Shown: positions 24,341 through 37,713, counted from the first letter of the stretch. The stretch: 64,000 nucleotides of DNA from Diphasiastrum complanatum (GCA_029204225.1 CM055109.1:32622927-32686926); one strand, 5' to 3'. Numbers and translations are program-made. Notes: a model not told the origin generated them from the sequence alone.

Positions 24341-26263
24341 TAACTTTCATGTGCTATGTGTCCACTTTTTATTGGCTATTCACTTGAAAATTATGACAAA
24401 AATACTATTTTGGTTCTAAATTTACATGGACATTGTGCTTCTTGAGGTGCCTCCAAAATACAAAGAAAATTTGAGCACTTGGCATTACATAAGTAGATTT
24501 ATTGTGAGTTTCATGAACTACTTGCAAAATTTTTGCAAATTTTGCGAGCTCATAAAAAAACTTGCAAAAAATCTATCCACAAAATGTAATCTCCATGGAT
24601 CAAAAAGTTATATTAATGTTTGTTAAATACCATAATGTATGCTTGCAAGGACTCTTTTCTCCATAAGACCTCATCATTTTATACATTAGTTTGTTTAAAG
24701 GACTTCATGGGAATTCACCTTTAAAATCTCATAGCTAGACTTATTCATAACCCGAAACCTTTTAAGCATTATTTTTTTTTTCCTTTTGGGATCTTCTAAA
24801 TGCTCCAATGAGGATGAAGAGAATTATCTATGGTCCAAAATGAGAAATTCATACTTCAAAAGCTTCTAGGCCTTGCGTTGGAGAGCTTTGATATTTGAAT
24901 CTAGGATTTTAATCATTGTTCGTTTTGTTGAAGATTGGTTTTTAGAGTAATTAAAGCATTTGGCTTCATAACCTTAAGCATTTCATAAGTGCAACTTGTG
25001 TTGAATTTGTACTCAACACATACTAACACACTTGTTTTTAAGACATAGGGCTGAAAAATGCAAAAATATTATATTGTAACAATACAAATAGGAACATGAT
25101 GTCTTACAGGCACAAAAGCCAAGACTCATGGGTAACGTGTTTCTAATAGTTCATATAAATGGTATATGAAGATGTGAAATTCAAAATAGATGTGATAGAT
25201 TTGGCAATTTCATGTCATAATTACTTATAAGTAGGTTCACAAATTCTTTAGTCTTCAACAAATTTGCATTAGAACTTTGTTAGCGTGCACTACGCATACA
25301 TCAACAACTACCTACTTTCAAGTTGATGTGGTAAGACATTCATTATTCTTTCAAAAAAGTTGAACTCATAATCATCCAAAAAAGCAAAGATCTCAACAAT
25401 GTGGATTGAAAATCTAAAAGCATTGCAGAGGAGATAATAGAACCTTAAGAACAAATTAAAAAAAAATTCCTATATAAGAGAGTGTACCAAAATGACAAGG
25501 TCCTTGCCTTAAAAAAGACCTCCACGTAAGTTGTAGAGTCCTAGGTGGGTAGAGTTTTAAAAAATTCCCATCAAGTGCTTTTCCACAACCCCTTTACCAA
25601 CCCAGTTGACATCTCCCACTAACTCTTGGTATGCTACCTTCCTAACGTAGCAGATTTTGGATTGTGGTACAAAAATCTATGTGGGTTTTAAGCTAAGTAA
25701 ATAAGATTTTAAAAAAAATAACTCTGCAGTAGCATAGAGGACAAAGTCTTCTTGCCTTGAGCATACATGCAAGTTCATTTTTGTACTTGGAAAGAAGACA
25801 TCATGAAAAAAAGCTCCATTGAGTAGCACATAGGAAATAATTGAAGAGTCACCTTACTATGAAAGGTTATTACAAAGTTTAAGCTAAAGTTTAATCAAAA
25901 TCTTTTATAGATTCTCTAATTCTATTTTGGGTGACCACTAATTACATGACATGCGCACATGAAATGTGATAGATTGGAAGCTTGAAAAAAAAAAACCTCA
26001 AACCCCAAAATCTAAAATTCTTGTGAACAAATTTACTTGAGATAAGAATGTCAGAATAGGAATGATTAGCATATTGTGAGAGATATGTGGGCTGTAAGAA
26101 GTCCGTATTATTTTCTCTTTGTAGAAGAAGTGAAAGAATATGATTTTTTTGGTACAGGAGACATTTCCTTGAATTTCTCTATCTAGAATAGCAATGAAAA
26201 GTTTGATAAAATGTGAGAAGCTTGGTTTGAAGGACAAATACTTCAACTATTCCTATAGGTTGG
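24341..26263. other. AT-rich intergenic stretch
   Basis: No gene or mobile-element domain was recognised. Several poly-A and poly-T runs occur, and the short open frames have no motif. Confidence 0.4.
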
Positions 26264-27181
26264 TGTTGCGCCGGCGCCTCAAAGGGCGCTGGGACTTGAG
26301 CGGTTTCCCCAACACGCGCTTAAGTCTAACATTCATCCATCATGCACTTACGTAAAAGCCAACTCAGAAACGTAACAAGGTTAACCATTCAGACTTAAGA
26401 AAACTGGAATCCTAACCAACCCGAAAGCCAACTCAGAATCCGTCCCCAAAAGGTAACCAAAGGCAAAGACAAGCCACACATGAAACCCAAGGCATAGTGG
26501 TCGCCAAACTGACCAATTGGCATAGCGGCAAGCCCCATGTCGATGAAAGGGACCCTTAGGCGCCAGCGACGCAAAAAGGTTGTAGTAAGGGTCCTTCCAC
26601 TTGGACCAGTCCAGGAGGCGAAACCGAAATGCTAATCATCCCCAAGGATCAACTTTATTAGATTTGGAAGAGGTTACATTCATACATAGGCTGACCGGTC
26701 TCGGGGCCACCAACACGTGCTGGGCATTTTGCCTGGCTCGTGCTGGTAGAGGGAGCTGAGACCTGGCGACTGGATTCCTGGCATTGGTTGAGCTGCCCAA
26801 GTTTCTGTCTGCCGGACTCCCCCTATAGTTCTGCTGTGATTCGGCACACCCCCTCTGTTCCGAAACATAGTGCTTTCTGGTAAAGCACGCTTTTTGGGAC
26901 TTAGTTTTTATTTTGCTGATTAAGCCTGGCAAGCCTGGCAGAATCAGTCTGGCTCCCGGACATGGGTCCCGGGAGCCGTCTCGGCGGCAGAATCAACTTG
27001 CTTCCTGACTAGGCCATGACTCGAGCTCCAGAGCTAGCTCATGACTTGTGACTACTTGACTGGCTCACCACAAGTCGGAGGCTCAGTCCTTGACGTTCTA
27101 ACTTGCTCTGGGACCTTAGTGAGCATCACCCCTTAGAGTCTTATAGGGCACGCTGGGTGCACCTGAGTTAGCTTTACAACA
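26264..27181 (-). mobile_element. 3' LTR of a Ty3/gypsy chromovirus
   Basis: On the minus strand the segment begins TGTTGTAAAG at 27181, right after a polypurine tract (GAGAGGAGGA, about 27182-27191), and ends ...GCGCAACA at 26264. The TGTTG/CAACA inverted ends fit an LTR of about 918 bp. It is more GC-rich than its surroundings, with blocks such as gcgccggcgcc. No second LTR was found in the window, so the target duplication cannot be checked. Confidence 0.7.
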
Positions 27182-27489
27182 TCCTCCTCTCGTTTGAAAA
27201 AGCTGATGTCCTCATCGGGGCCAAACTAGACCTAGGACGTATGGCACGGCTTAATTCATCGGCCTTAACAACTTTGAATTAAAAAAAAATATTGGCAGTA
27301 GCATAGGAAAAGTGTAGATAAAGTTCACTTACGTAAAACCTGTGTAAAGGTGCAAGTGATTTATTGACAAACTTAAGAAAGATACTTGGAAGTTCCTTGA
27401 ACTTCAGAATGGCCATGAATGTTTATGTAGGAGGCATGCCGCCAGGTAGTGCTTTGTGTGCCGATCTGGGAAAACGGCTATTGCGTTGG

Positions 27490-29375
27490 TTCCTCTCCAG
27501 ATAATCTGCTAGTACTTCAGGGGCTCCCTCCTTAAAGTTTGTCTTCGTACTCCCAAGAAGCCTCAATCAGTGGAGCCCGTAGCCACTTCACTAGATATTC
27601 ACGTTGAACGCCAGTTCGCTTTCTATGTGTCAATATTTGTTCTGGTACAAGCTGCCTCTTCGTATCATCAAATGTCGTTGGTGGGTGACGGAGTTCGTGT
27701 TGCCGATCAAATCGCTCAGTTGTCACTGAACTTTGAGTTGGTACTAGATGAACTTGCTTTGAAAAGTGGTCAACCACCACATAAATTGAGTCGAAGCCTT
27801 GGCACCGTGGTAGTTGAACAATAAAATCCATGCTCACCGAATCCCGTGGGTATGCTGGTACCGGTAATGGCTGGAGTAGTCCTGCTGGAGCTAGCGGTTC
27901 CACCTTCACTTGTTGACATGTCGGGCATGTTTGCACATAGGATTCAACGTCTGCCCACATACCTGGCCAATAGAAGCCTCTTTTGAGAAGTTCATACATG
28001 TGATTCACCCCTGGATGTCCGGCGGCTAGTACGTCATGATGTTCTCACAAGACTTTCTTCATCAGGTTGATGTTGTCTGGGACATATACTCTACGTTGTT
28101 TATAAACAACCATTTGATCTTTCCAACTGAAATGTTTATGAGGCTTTCCCAGCTGGAATTTGATCATTAAGTCCTTTGCCAACGCATTTGCACCATAATT
28201 CTCCCCGATTTCTTGGAGTAGGCCAGTCACCTGAGTTGTCACTGTTGTCATCAAGTGTTCCTGTCTACTTAGTGCGTCCGCCACCACATTGTTCTTTCCC
28301 GCCATGTGTACAATGTCTATATTGAATTTTGAAAGAAAGTTTTGCCATCGCATTTGCTTTGGCGTGAGCATACCTTGGGATGAGAAGTACTTGAGTGATA
28401 CATTATCAGTGAACGCCTCAGGTTTTCCGTCTTGCATCAGCACGGCCCCAATAGCAAAGTTCGACGTGTCTGTATGTATTTCAAAAGGTTTCCTAAAGTT
28501 CGGTAAGACAAGGATGGGTTCTTGAGTGATCCGTCGTTTTAGTTCTTGGAACGTTGCTTCACATTCCGGTGTCCATGTCATCTTTAGATGAGTCTTGGTC
28601 TGCTCCAACAGTGGTGCCACAATTTTGCTAAATGCCTCAATGAATCTCTTGTAAAAGTTACATAAGCCCACAATGGATTTGATGCCATGAACAGTTTTAG
28701 GAGCCAGCCAATCCAAGATAGTCTTGATCTTCTTAGGATCCATCCGAATTCGTCCGTAGCCTATAACATGTCCAAGGAAATCAACTTCCTCTACCACAAA
28801 TTCACATTTTTCTCTTTTCGCGAACAAGCTGTTCTTCCTCAGTCGTTGGAGGACAGTCCTTAAATATTTAATGTGATCTTTGAGGCTACGACTAAACACC
28901 AAGATGTCGTTGATGTACACAATGACAAATTCATCTAAGCAGTCTTGAAAAATGTTGTTCATCAACGTGCAAAAAGTGGCTGGTGCGTTTGTTAGACCAA
29001 ACGGCATCACCCTGAATTCGTGGCTCCCATATCGTGTTCGAAAAGCCGTTTTGTGCTCATCGCCTTTAGCTATTCGAATTTGGTGATATCCAGATCTAAG
29101 ATCTATTCGTCTAAAATATCTGGCATGTTTGAGCTGGTTGAACAGGTCATCAATTCTAGGCATGGGATACTTGTTCTTGATGGTACCTTTGTTGAGCATG
29201 CGGTAATCCACACACATCCGCAGTGTCTTGTCCGCCTTTTCCACGAATAGTACAGGGGCTCCAAAAGGCGAAGCACTGGGTCTAATGAATCCTTTGTCTA
29301 TCAATTCACCAAGTTGTCATTTCAGTTCCACCAACTCTTCTTGGGACATTCTATAGGGTGCTCGGGCTCCCTAAA
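27490..29375 (-). pseudogene. Ty3/gypsy chromovirus pol with chromodomain, internally deleted
   Basis: On the minus strand, RT runs from about 29370: APYRMSQEELVELK, a stop, then [35 protein letters not shown] and [13 protein letters not shown]. The palm motif reads YIND where YxDD is needed. The RNase H/tether region jumps from KPEAF to TDNVSLKYF, so part of RNase H is missing. Integrase keeps its zinc-binding start (YELLKRGFYWPGMW, CPTCQQ) and first catalytic strand (SMDFIVQLP). It then jumps to a chromodomain (REYLVKWLRAPLIEASWE) near 27610-27540. The 419-codon frame at 28045-29304 is open, but the element is inactive. Gag and protease are absent. Confidence 0.88.
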
Positions 29376-29738
29376 AAGCAGAATATGTAACTGGTTTTTT
29401 TTCAAAAAAGTTTGATGCCCATTCTAGCCTGCACGTGCCACGTGGCAACATCCGAGTGGCTATGAAATTGCTCATTATGCTTCATAATGAGCATATAAAA
29501 TTTTTTAAAGTGTCTATTACGCAATGGAACGGGCACAGGCCATTTTGCCCGGTTCGACTATCCAAAAATTTTTAGGCTCGGCCCTCCCTCCCTCCCAAAA
29601 TTTTTTGAAAATCCTTACCGGGCAGAATGGCCTGTGCCCGACTTCTTCCATAATACATAAAAATGCCGAGTTCAAAACTTTTCTAGTCGAGCCATTCGAC
29701 TATTCACTTACCTACTACAAGGCTTCTTAAGGAACCCC
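29364..29738. mobile_element. Foldback/MITE-like inverted-repeat element
   Basis: Ends at 29364-29380 and 29721-29738 are imperfect inverted copies (gggctccctaaaaagc against ggggttccttaagaagc). Inner arms at 29530-29552 and 29618-29640 are 23-bp inverted repeats with one mismatch. Further partial inverted matches lie between these pairs. A short palindrome occupies 29470-29492. The element begins where the chromovirus RT stops matching its family, which suggests it inserted there or marks the deletion edge. No target duplication was found, so the class is open. Confidence 0.55.
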
Positions 29739-32240
29739 AGCCTCAAAAATGAGGTGGTGTATAACCAACCTGGCCACATTGCGGCATCGACGGCCTGCCG
29801 CCTAACTTGGCTGGCACGTAACCCACAGCCTTACCGGTATATAATAATAAAATATAATAAAAATTTATAACAATCTATTAATATCAAAATAATAAAAAAG
29901 AAAATGCTGATGAAATAGCGAGAGAGGAGAAGAGCAGAGCAGAGCAGAGAAGAAGAAGAAGAAGAAGATGCAGAGGAACATGGATCGCATCGCTAGTGCT
30001 TACAGGTAGGAGGTAGATCCATCCGAGGGGAGAGGGAAGGAGGCGAAGCGGCTGTTCTTAGTGTTGGTGCATCAGCTGGAGCCAATTGGATCGCAGAGTT
30101 GCCTTTGCTTTGGAAAGAATTGGATTGTCGCTGCTGCTGGTGATTGATTGGTTTGCAAGGCATTTTAGGGTTCACGGAACCGAAAGCGTAGGGCGCTGCT
30201 GACGGGCACTCATGTCAACTCCCCGTTTTGTTTCTCTTTCGCGCCGTCTCAGGCGCCTCTCCGTGAGTGCATTTAACTTGCCCGCCCTTCCAATTATTCT
30301 GGAGGCAGCATTATAGCTTAACATTGAGAGGTGTCGATCTGATTGATACAGGGAGCACCTAAATTTGAATCTAAGGAATTTATGTAACGGTAATAAGTCA
30401 AAACCTAAATTCATAACATTTTATTTAAGAGGTCGCAAAATGAAATGTTTGTGCGCTGCGTTCTAAAAGGGCAGGAATGCAAACCAGAAAGGATACTCTA
30501 GATTTGGGTTGGTAGGACTTTTGATACTAGTTGCACAGTATATCTGCGACCAATTCATACTCATAGAATTCTCACGAAAACATAACTTGATTCCTTCAGA
30601 AATTTGCGCAGTCGATATTTATCTAAACAAACTGTTATTGTTATTGTTATGATTTTTCCGAATTCCTGATTGTAAGGGTTTTTCTTGTAACTTTGATTTA
30701 TATGATGATTGTTCAATCGGGCAAGGTGCATGCCTATTGCATAAGCCATGAGACAAAACCATTTGTTTGATATACAAATTCGACATTTAATCATGTCCCG
30801 ACTCCCAATACATGTATTGTTCCATTGTTAGTACAAGAACTTCATCACTATGTACAAAAACTTATTGCTGTTTAGTATTAGTCTAAATGTATGTGATAGT
30901 GCCCATCAGTGTGGTACGTGTACAGATTCCAGCCTGTTCGCTCAGATGCATGGCTGTCCAATCACCACACAGACCACAGATATGAGTACTATGTACCTGC
31001 AAGAAAGGCCCACAGGAACTTAAAAAACAAGTACTACAAGAAAATCGACACCATGCCTGTAGAAATTCACAAAACTGAAGACCGGTAATCGAAGCACTAC
31101 ATTAAAACCTTCAAACTCAAATGGCTCATAGGTGAAAGGTCAAACTCAATTCACCTATTTGTAGGTTGTTTAAATACTCTAATAGTATGCGTGAGTCTGA
31201 TTTAATTTTGAAGACCATATGCATTTCCATGAATGATATGTTTTCCATCATACGTGTGTGACAAATTTTGACATTCATTAAATACTCGTACACAGGGGAC
31301 AAGTATAAGGGAAATTAGGAAGTACAGTTGCAAGATAGTTGCAACCAATCTCAATTCAAAGGGTTTTGAACCTGTTCAATAGTCACGATTCTCTGCAAGA
31401 TTCAAACTTTTAGCCATAATTCAAAACTTGGTTAGACAAGTTCTGAAACCTTGCATACATTGTATAAAACAGTAAACTGAATGTAACAAATGAGCTCCTT
31501 AAGGAAGCTGGAGCCTGTGCCTCAACAAATGAAGTTTGGAAAGATATATGAATCTAAAATTACCTCCACCTTGAGAAATAACATCTCGCAAAGTTATAGA
31601 GGTAAGGAGTAGAGTGCCTCTTAATAGGGAACTTGCTTGCATGGGTGTTGCAATCAAAGATAGTGACCTTGTACAAATTCTTCTTAATGGCCTAGAAAGA
31701 TGATTATTTTCACCTTGTACAAAGCTATGCTTCACAAGAACAGAATGTGATATCTTTTGGAATGTAGGGATAGGGAATGTGTGAGGGCCATCGTTGAGGT
31801 ATTTTTTGGAGAATGTATGCTTAAATTACTCTACACTTGCTATGTTTTAGGTTAATCTAATCCTTTCAAAACTTTGTAATACTTTCCTTCATTCAAATCT
31901 TTCAGTCTCAATCAAAATCTATTTGGTTATAATCTAGTTTTGAGTCTTGACTACAGTTGCAACCATGTTCCCCATCATACAAAGAGCTTCTTATGGGAGG
32001 AATCATTATTGATCTCACCTGGAAAGTTGATCAATGTAGAAGTAATGTGATTTGACAAACATTGAATCCCCACTTTTGTAGTAATGAATGTTGTGCTTCA
32101 TTGAACTAACAGTATCATGTATTTATTAAAGTTGAAGAAATGTCATTTTTGAAAATCGAGTTTTCAAAAATTCATCGTTGCTATGACGTACTTTGGAATT
32201 TTTGAAGCATCACTTTGAGTGTACGTTATATTTTTGGACC
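29739..32240. other. Intergenic stretch with a GA-rich, GC-rich patch
   Basis: At 29918-29968 a GAG/AGA-rich purine tract precedes ATG codons, and a 13-codon frame ends at a GT near 30005. The patch up to about 30300 is more GC-rich and CpG-containing than its surroundings, as gene 5' ends can be. No continuing exon was found. From 30300 to 32240 I see nothing I can support. Confidence 0.35.
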
Positions 32241-32420
32241 TTTTGATTCTTATATAGTGGAGTGAGCCTCAAAATTTTCCTTGAGAATTTGTCTAGTGGT
32301 TCCTTGTTTACAATGAGCCACTTGTCATTTGTCTTGTTCTCTTTAGTGCTATACTTCATCATGATTGAGTTTGCCTTTCATGCTTTGGGAGGCAATTGAA
32401 TCTTAGTATGTTGATCTTTG

Positions 32421-32810
32421 TGTCAGAATTTGATGCTCAAATTCTAGATAGGAGTTAACTAATCATATTAGCACTCACACTCACAAATCAAGATCAACAT
32501 AAGAGACCGAAGAGAACTTGGGATAGAGATATGCTCTCTATAATGGAATGGTTGGAGGTGGGGTGCCAACCTCTTTATATACTTTCTCTAGTCCTTGTGA
32601 AAAGCTATAGGCATAAAGCAAAAGCTAAAAGCAAAAATCTGATTGCTAGAGTTGCACTCTATTTTGGGTAAAGACCCTTATTGATTCTCTAATTGATAAA
32701 TCAAGTTTTGGTGCGCGCTTTTACATGCATGACTAATTGACTTTACTTTAGGATTTGCTAAAAAATAGAATTGGCCCCTATAATAGCTTGCAGGCATGGC
32801 CAAACAAACA
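32421..32810 (-). mobile_element. 3' LTR of the copia at 32811-36310
   Basis: On the minus strand a polypurine tract (AAGGAGGAG, 32819-32811) is followed by TGTTTGTTTGGCC. The likely end is ...TCTGACA at 32421, giving about 390 bp with TGT..ACA ends. The outer end is inferred from base composition and the terminal trinucleotides, and no second LTR supports it. Confidence 0.55.
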
Positions 32811-35800
32811 CTCCTCCTTAATGTTTACTTTGTTATCTATTACTCTTAGAAGTTCTCTAAACTTCTGAAACTTTTCTTTGCCAAGTTCTTCGGTAAAGAT
32901 ATTTGCAAGTTGCTCTTCTGTAGGGCAATAGATAAGCTCTACTTCACCACTTTGAATCTCATCTTTGATGAAGTGTTGTTGTACTTCAATGTGCTTTGTC
33001 TTGTTTTGAAAAACTGGATTCTTTGCCAATTTAATACAACTCTGATTATCACACCGAAGTACTGTAGGTGTATCATGTACCATATGAAGATCCTATAGAA
33101 TCCTTCGTAACCATATTGCTTCACTTGTTGCACTCGTAGTAGCTTGGTACTTTGCCTCCGTAGATGATAATGCAATAGTATGTTGCTTCTTTGAACTCCA
33201 AGATATAGAACATGAACCAAGACTAAAGACATAACCTGTAGTAGATCTTTGATCTTCTGCATCTCCATCCCAATCAGCATCCACATATCCTTGCAATTGC
33301 AAAAACATCCTATCTCCCATAGAAAATACCAAACCTCAATGAACCCTGGATATATCTGAGTACTCGCTTAGTAGCTCTCCAGTGAACTTGCTTAGGTCTA
33401 GCCATAAACTGACTAACCATACTAACATAAGCAATATGTGGTCTCGTAGTAGTTAGATAGATTAAACTTCCAACAAGCTTTCTATAGAACTTCTCATCTA
33501 CATTCTGATCGTCCTCAACTTTAGTAAGCTTACATCCACTATCATATGGTGTAGAAAAGGCTTGCACTCTTAACGTATTGAACTTTGTAAGAAGTTCATG
33601 AGCATACTTAGATTGAGAAATAAATAGCCCATGTGCTACTCTCCATACCTCAATCCCAAGAAAGTATTGCAATGAGCCAAGATCTTTCATATAAACTCCG
33701 ATGAGAGATCTTTCTTAATATTCTAAATCACATCACGATCTGAACCTGTGATAACGAAGTCATTCACATACATCACTACAATAACAATATGACCATCCCT
33801 GATCAAAACATAAAGTGTAGGCTCTGAACTACTCTAAAAGCCAGGCTCCTCAAAGTATGTGTCAATCCTTGTGTACCATGATGTGGGTGCGTGCTTAAGT
33901 CTGTATAATACCTTGTCCAACTTGCAAACCTTGTCTTTCTGTCCAGCTACTATGTATCCCTCTGGCTACACCATGCAGACTTCCTCTCTAGAAATCCATT
34001 CAAGAATGCACTCTTAACATTCTTTTGTTAAATATCCCATCCAAACTGAGCTGCCAATGACAAAACTGTCCTCATAGCAGTCAACTTAGCAACTAGTGCA
34101 AAAGTTTCTTCATAGTCAATCCCTTTCGATTGAGCATACCCTTTTGTAGCCAATCTTGCCTTATGTTTATCTATAGAACCATCCAATTTATACTTATGTT
34201 CTATCCACTTGCATCCAATGGCCTTTTTACCTGTAGGTAACTGAACGAGCCTCCAGGTCTTGTTCTTAATGATTGAGTTGTACTCCTCATCCATAGCTTT
34301 CCTCCAAATACTATCTTTTTCAGCCTGTCTGAAAGTAGATGAATCCTCGGTTTCAACACTATAGTCTTATATGCAAAGTGTACATCCCCATCCCCATGAT
34401 GATCCTCTCGTCGATCCTAATCTTAATGATGCTTTTCAAGTCTAGCAGATGCCCTAATCCCCTGTGTACTAGACTCTCCCTGTTCCAAAGTGATACTATC
34501 CTTGATAGTTTCATAGTACCATCTAGTATCTAATGTAGGATGCTTCTTGCTTGGTGAAGTGAGGTGAATAAGTATTCCATGTATTTGATCTCTCCATCGT
34601 TTTCCCTTTCTCAACCATGGTCACTCTAGGTACTTGAATTGGTGTAGGGGATAGATATGTTGACTCAAGCTCCTATAATGACTCATCACACAAGATAGGA
34701 ATGCTTCCATCTTGCTTCCTATCATAAGATATTTTGTATTTTTATGAAATCCATCCTCATCAAACATTACATCATTGCTTATGATAACTTTCTTACCCTC
34801 CAAGTCATACAACCTGTATCCCTTCTCTTGACTATCATATCCAAGAAATAAACACTTAGTCTTTGAATCCAATTTTCTCCTTGAATCTTTAGGTATGTGA
34901 GCATATGCAATACTTCCAAAAACCCTCAAATGATTTACGTCAGGTTTCCAACCCATGTAAGTTTCCTCTGGAGTTTGATTCTCTACAACTTTTGTAGGAC
35001 TTCAATTTAAAAGATAAATCATTGTCTGAACTGCTTCACCCCAAAACATATTTGGAAGAATCTTACTTTTAGGGATGCAATTTTCACTATAGACTGGTTC
35101 TTCCTCTTCACAACTTCATCTTGTTAAGGCGTTTCCCTAGTTGCAAATTGTCTCTTTATACCATGATCCTTGCAAAACACTTGAAATTTTGTAGAAAGAT
35201 ATTCTCTCCCTTTATCCGAACGAAGTATCTTAATCTGTCTATTTGTTTCTTTCTCCACCTGTGTCTGAAACCATGTAAAATACTTGAATACCTCACCCTT
35301 ATTCTTGAGAAGATATATCCACATCTTCCTAGAATAATCACCAACAAACACCATAAAGTAACTTGCTCCCCCATCAGACCGAATTTTCATGGAACCACAC
35401 AAATCTGTATGAACAAGTTCTAGAACAGTTCTCGTCCCGAACGTACTAGATGGAAATTTCTTCATTTAATGTTTCCTGAAGACACAGCCCTCACAAAACT
35501 TGTAAAACCATATTGTATTTCCTCTAGACTTGTAGAATTTTGTAATTCAGATGTCCAAACTTTGGTGCCATAACTTACTCACTAATCCAATATTCGCAAT
35601 ACTTACATGGTGATCCACCACCTGAGCCTTAAGTTTGTACAACCTTACTGCAAGAATGCCTTCCACCACTACTTCATTGTCCATCCTTTTGATGAGACAC
35701 TGCTCTTCATCAAACTGTACTATCATATGTTGCTTTGCAATGGCTGAAACTGAGAGTAAGTTCTTCTTGATTCCTGGTACATAAAGCACATCCTTTATGT

Positions 35801-36310
35801 CTCCAATCTTTCTTAAAGGTAGTTGAACATGTACTTTTCGAACTCCCTTTATATCATATGTGTAGTTATCTCCCAACTTCACATTTGATCCATCATCGAG
35901 TTTTTGAAAACTAGATAGCCAGTCTCGCGTAGTTGTCATATGCTTTGATGCACTTGAATCAATATACCAACTCTCCTTTTCCTTTGAGAAGTCACCACAA
36001 GATACTAATGCCGAAAACAACTCACAATCTTCAAGATCCAAAGCACTTAATTTTGTATTAAGCCCTTCTTTAGCAAAATTGCCATCTTGCTGCCTCTTGA
36101 ACTTGTTGTGGCAACACTCCTTTGCGTAATGCCTTGACTTTTTGCAAATAAAGCAATTTTCTTTTCAAATTGCTTTCTTTCCATCTTCTGGTTGATTTGA
36201 CTGCTTTTTGTCCTGATCCTTCGGCTTCTCTTTTGATTTTTATATAGTGGAATGAGCCTTACACTATCTAGTCTCGCGTAGGTGTCATATGCTTCGATGC
36301 ACTTCAATCA
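32811..36310 (-). pseudogene. Ty1/copia gag-pol, nearly full order but frameshifted
   Basis: Reading the minus strand from 36310 down gives a gag tail with a decayed zinc knuckle, then a protease/pre-integrase block at 36041-35547. There the protease motif is IDSSASKHM, where DSGA/T is usual, and YVPGIKKNLLSVSAI follows. Integrase (35465-34621) shows LVHTDLCG, SDKGREYLS and HLRVFGSIAYAHIPK. RT begins at about 34294 (GCKWIEHKYKLDGSIDKHKARL). The RT palm near 33765 reads YVND where YVDD is expected. LGSLQYFLGIEV follows, then RNase H (DADWDGDAEDQRSTTGY) and CPTEEQLANIFT, ending near 32820. At least six frameshifts or stops divide it. Confidence 0.88.
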
Positions 36311-36540
36311 AAAGCACTTAATTTTGTATTAAGTCCTTTAACAAAATTACCATCTTGCTTCTTCTTGAACTACTTGTGCCAACACTCCTTTGCGTAATGC
36401 CTTGACTTTTTGCAAATGAAGCAATTTCCATTTCAAACTGCTTTCTTTCCATCTTCTAGTTGATTTGACTGCTTTTCTTCCTGATCCTTCTACTTCTTTT
36501 TTTTATTCTTATATAGTGGAATGAACCTTACAATTTTTTT
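36041..36540. repeat. Tandem duplication of the copia gag zinc-knuckle segment
   Basis: The segment at about 36040-36258 recurs at 36290-36535 with small differences. Both copies include the reverse-complement zinc-knuckle coding region, near tgcgtaatgccttgac, and the tatatagtggaatga block. A third tatatagtgga copy with its downstream sequence lies at about 32252-32370, on the other side of the copia element. Confidence 0.75.
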
Positions 36541-36660
36541 TGGCATTTGTTCAAATGGTGTAAGGACTTTCTTGTTTACAATGAGCCACTTGTCATTTTA
36601 TTGTTCTCTTTTTATCTACACTTCATCATGATTTAGGGCTATGCTTCATCATGATTCACA

Positions 36661-37713
36661 AAACAATCTATATGAATGAATTATGTGGAAAAATTCTTAG
36701 GTTTTTTTTGGGAAACACGTTGGCCCCATTCCACATTTCTCAATTGGAGAAATGTGGAAAAACACCTCCAAAAAATACATTTGAATTATGGGTCATTTAT
36801 GTATCATAAGCTCGGTCTTGGGCCCTTGTCCTAATCATTTGACATGATGCTCAAGGCACTTGGAGCCCTGTTTAGCATGGCTTGGCATTTTGTCACTATG
36901 TTAGTCATTTGATCTCAATTATTAGTCTAGCTAGATCCCTATTGAGTGGGCGGTGCCTTGACGCTAACTTTGGACCCTCTAGCAACTATTAATAGATAGG
37001 ATGCCACATTATAGGTATGTTGATTGATTGAGAGTAACTTAGACTATGGTCAATTGCATTTCTCATCACCATTGTCATACTATTATTTATTTGAATAATA
37101 TGATGTTATTTCATTTCATTTGGGGTCCTTTCTTATATTGTTGCACTTCGTTTCAGTATTTAGGTTCTTTAGCCTTTAACTTGGCTTGATAGCAATTTTT
37201 GGCACAAACGGGTTGTACTCGTTTTCATAGTGTTTAAATCCATGTTTACTTAGGACACTTGATTTTATTTAATCACTTTATAAGTTTTTGGGAGAAAGTC
37301 CTATTATTTTTTTTTTCACTCTAGTGTTCTTCATAGTTGTTGGATCTTAATTACTTTGTCATCTTTGTTGCTGTCAAGTCCCAATCCTACTATTGTCAAG
37401 TTGTAGTCTTATTATTTAAAATAATAAAAAGAAGCTATTTTCCCCCTTTTCTTTAACTAATCTATTGTGTATTTTATTGTCGTTCACCAACCTCAACATG
37501 AGTCAAATGTTTAGATCTTTGGATTCCTTTCTATTAGGCACCCAAAAATTATGATTTGTTTGGATTTATTAGTCAAAGGTTTGACGCTAGAATCCCCTCA
37601 CGAGTTTTTGTCATTGTTGTCACTTTTGTACTGTGTCCAACACTTGTGGAGATTTTCACATCACCAATTTTTCTATAACAATGTGCTTCTAATGCCCTTT
37701 AAAATTTACATAC
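36661..37713. other. AT-rich intergenic stretch
   Basis: No gene, LTR end or tandem repeat was recognised. Its right end carries the left target duplication of the MITE. Confidence 0.4.

Noticed and set aside
29968-30005. Possible first exon of the FtsH gene
   Set aside because: It would end in phase 2, while the exon at 40614 starts in phase 0 and no nearby acceptor restores the frame; no linking exon was found.
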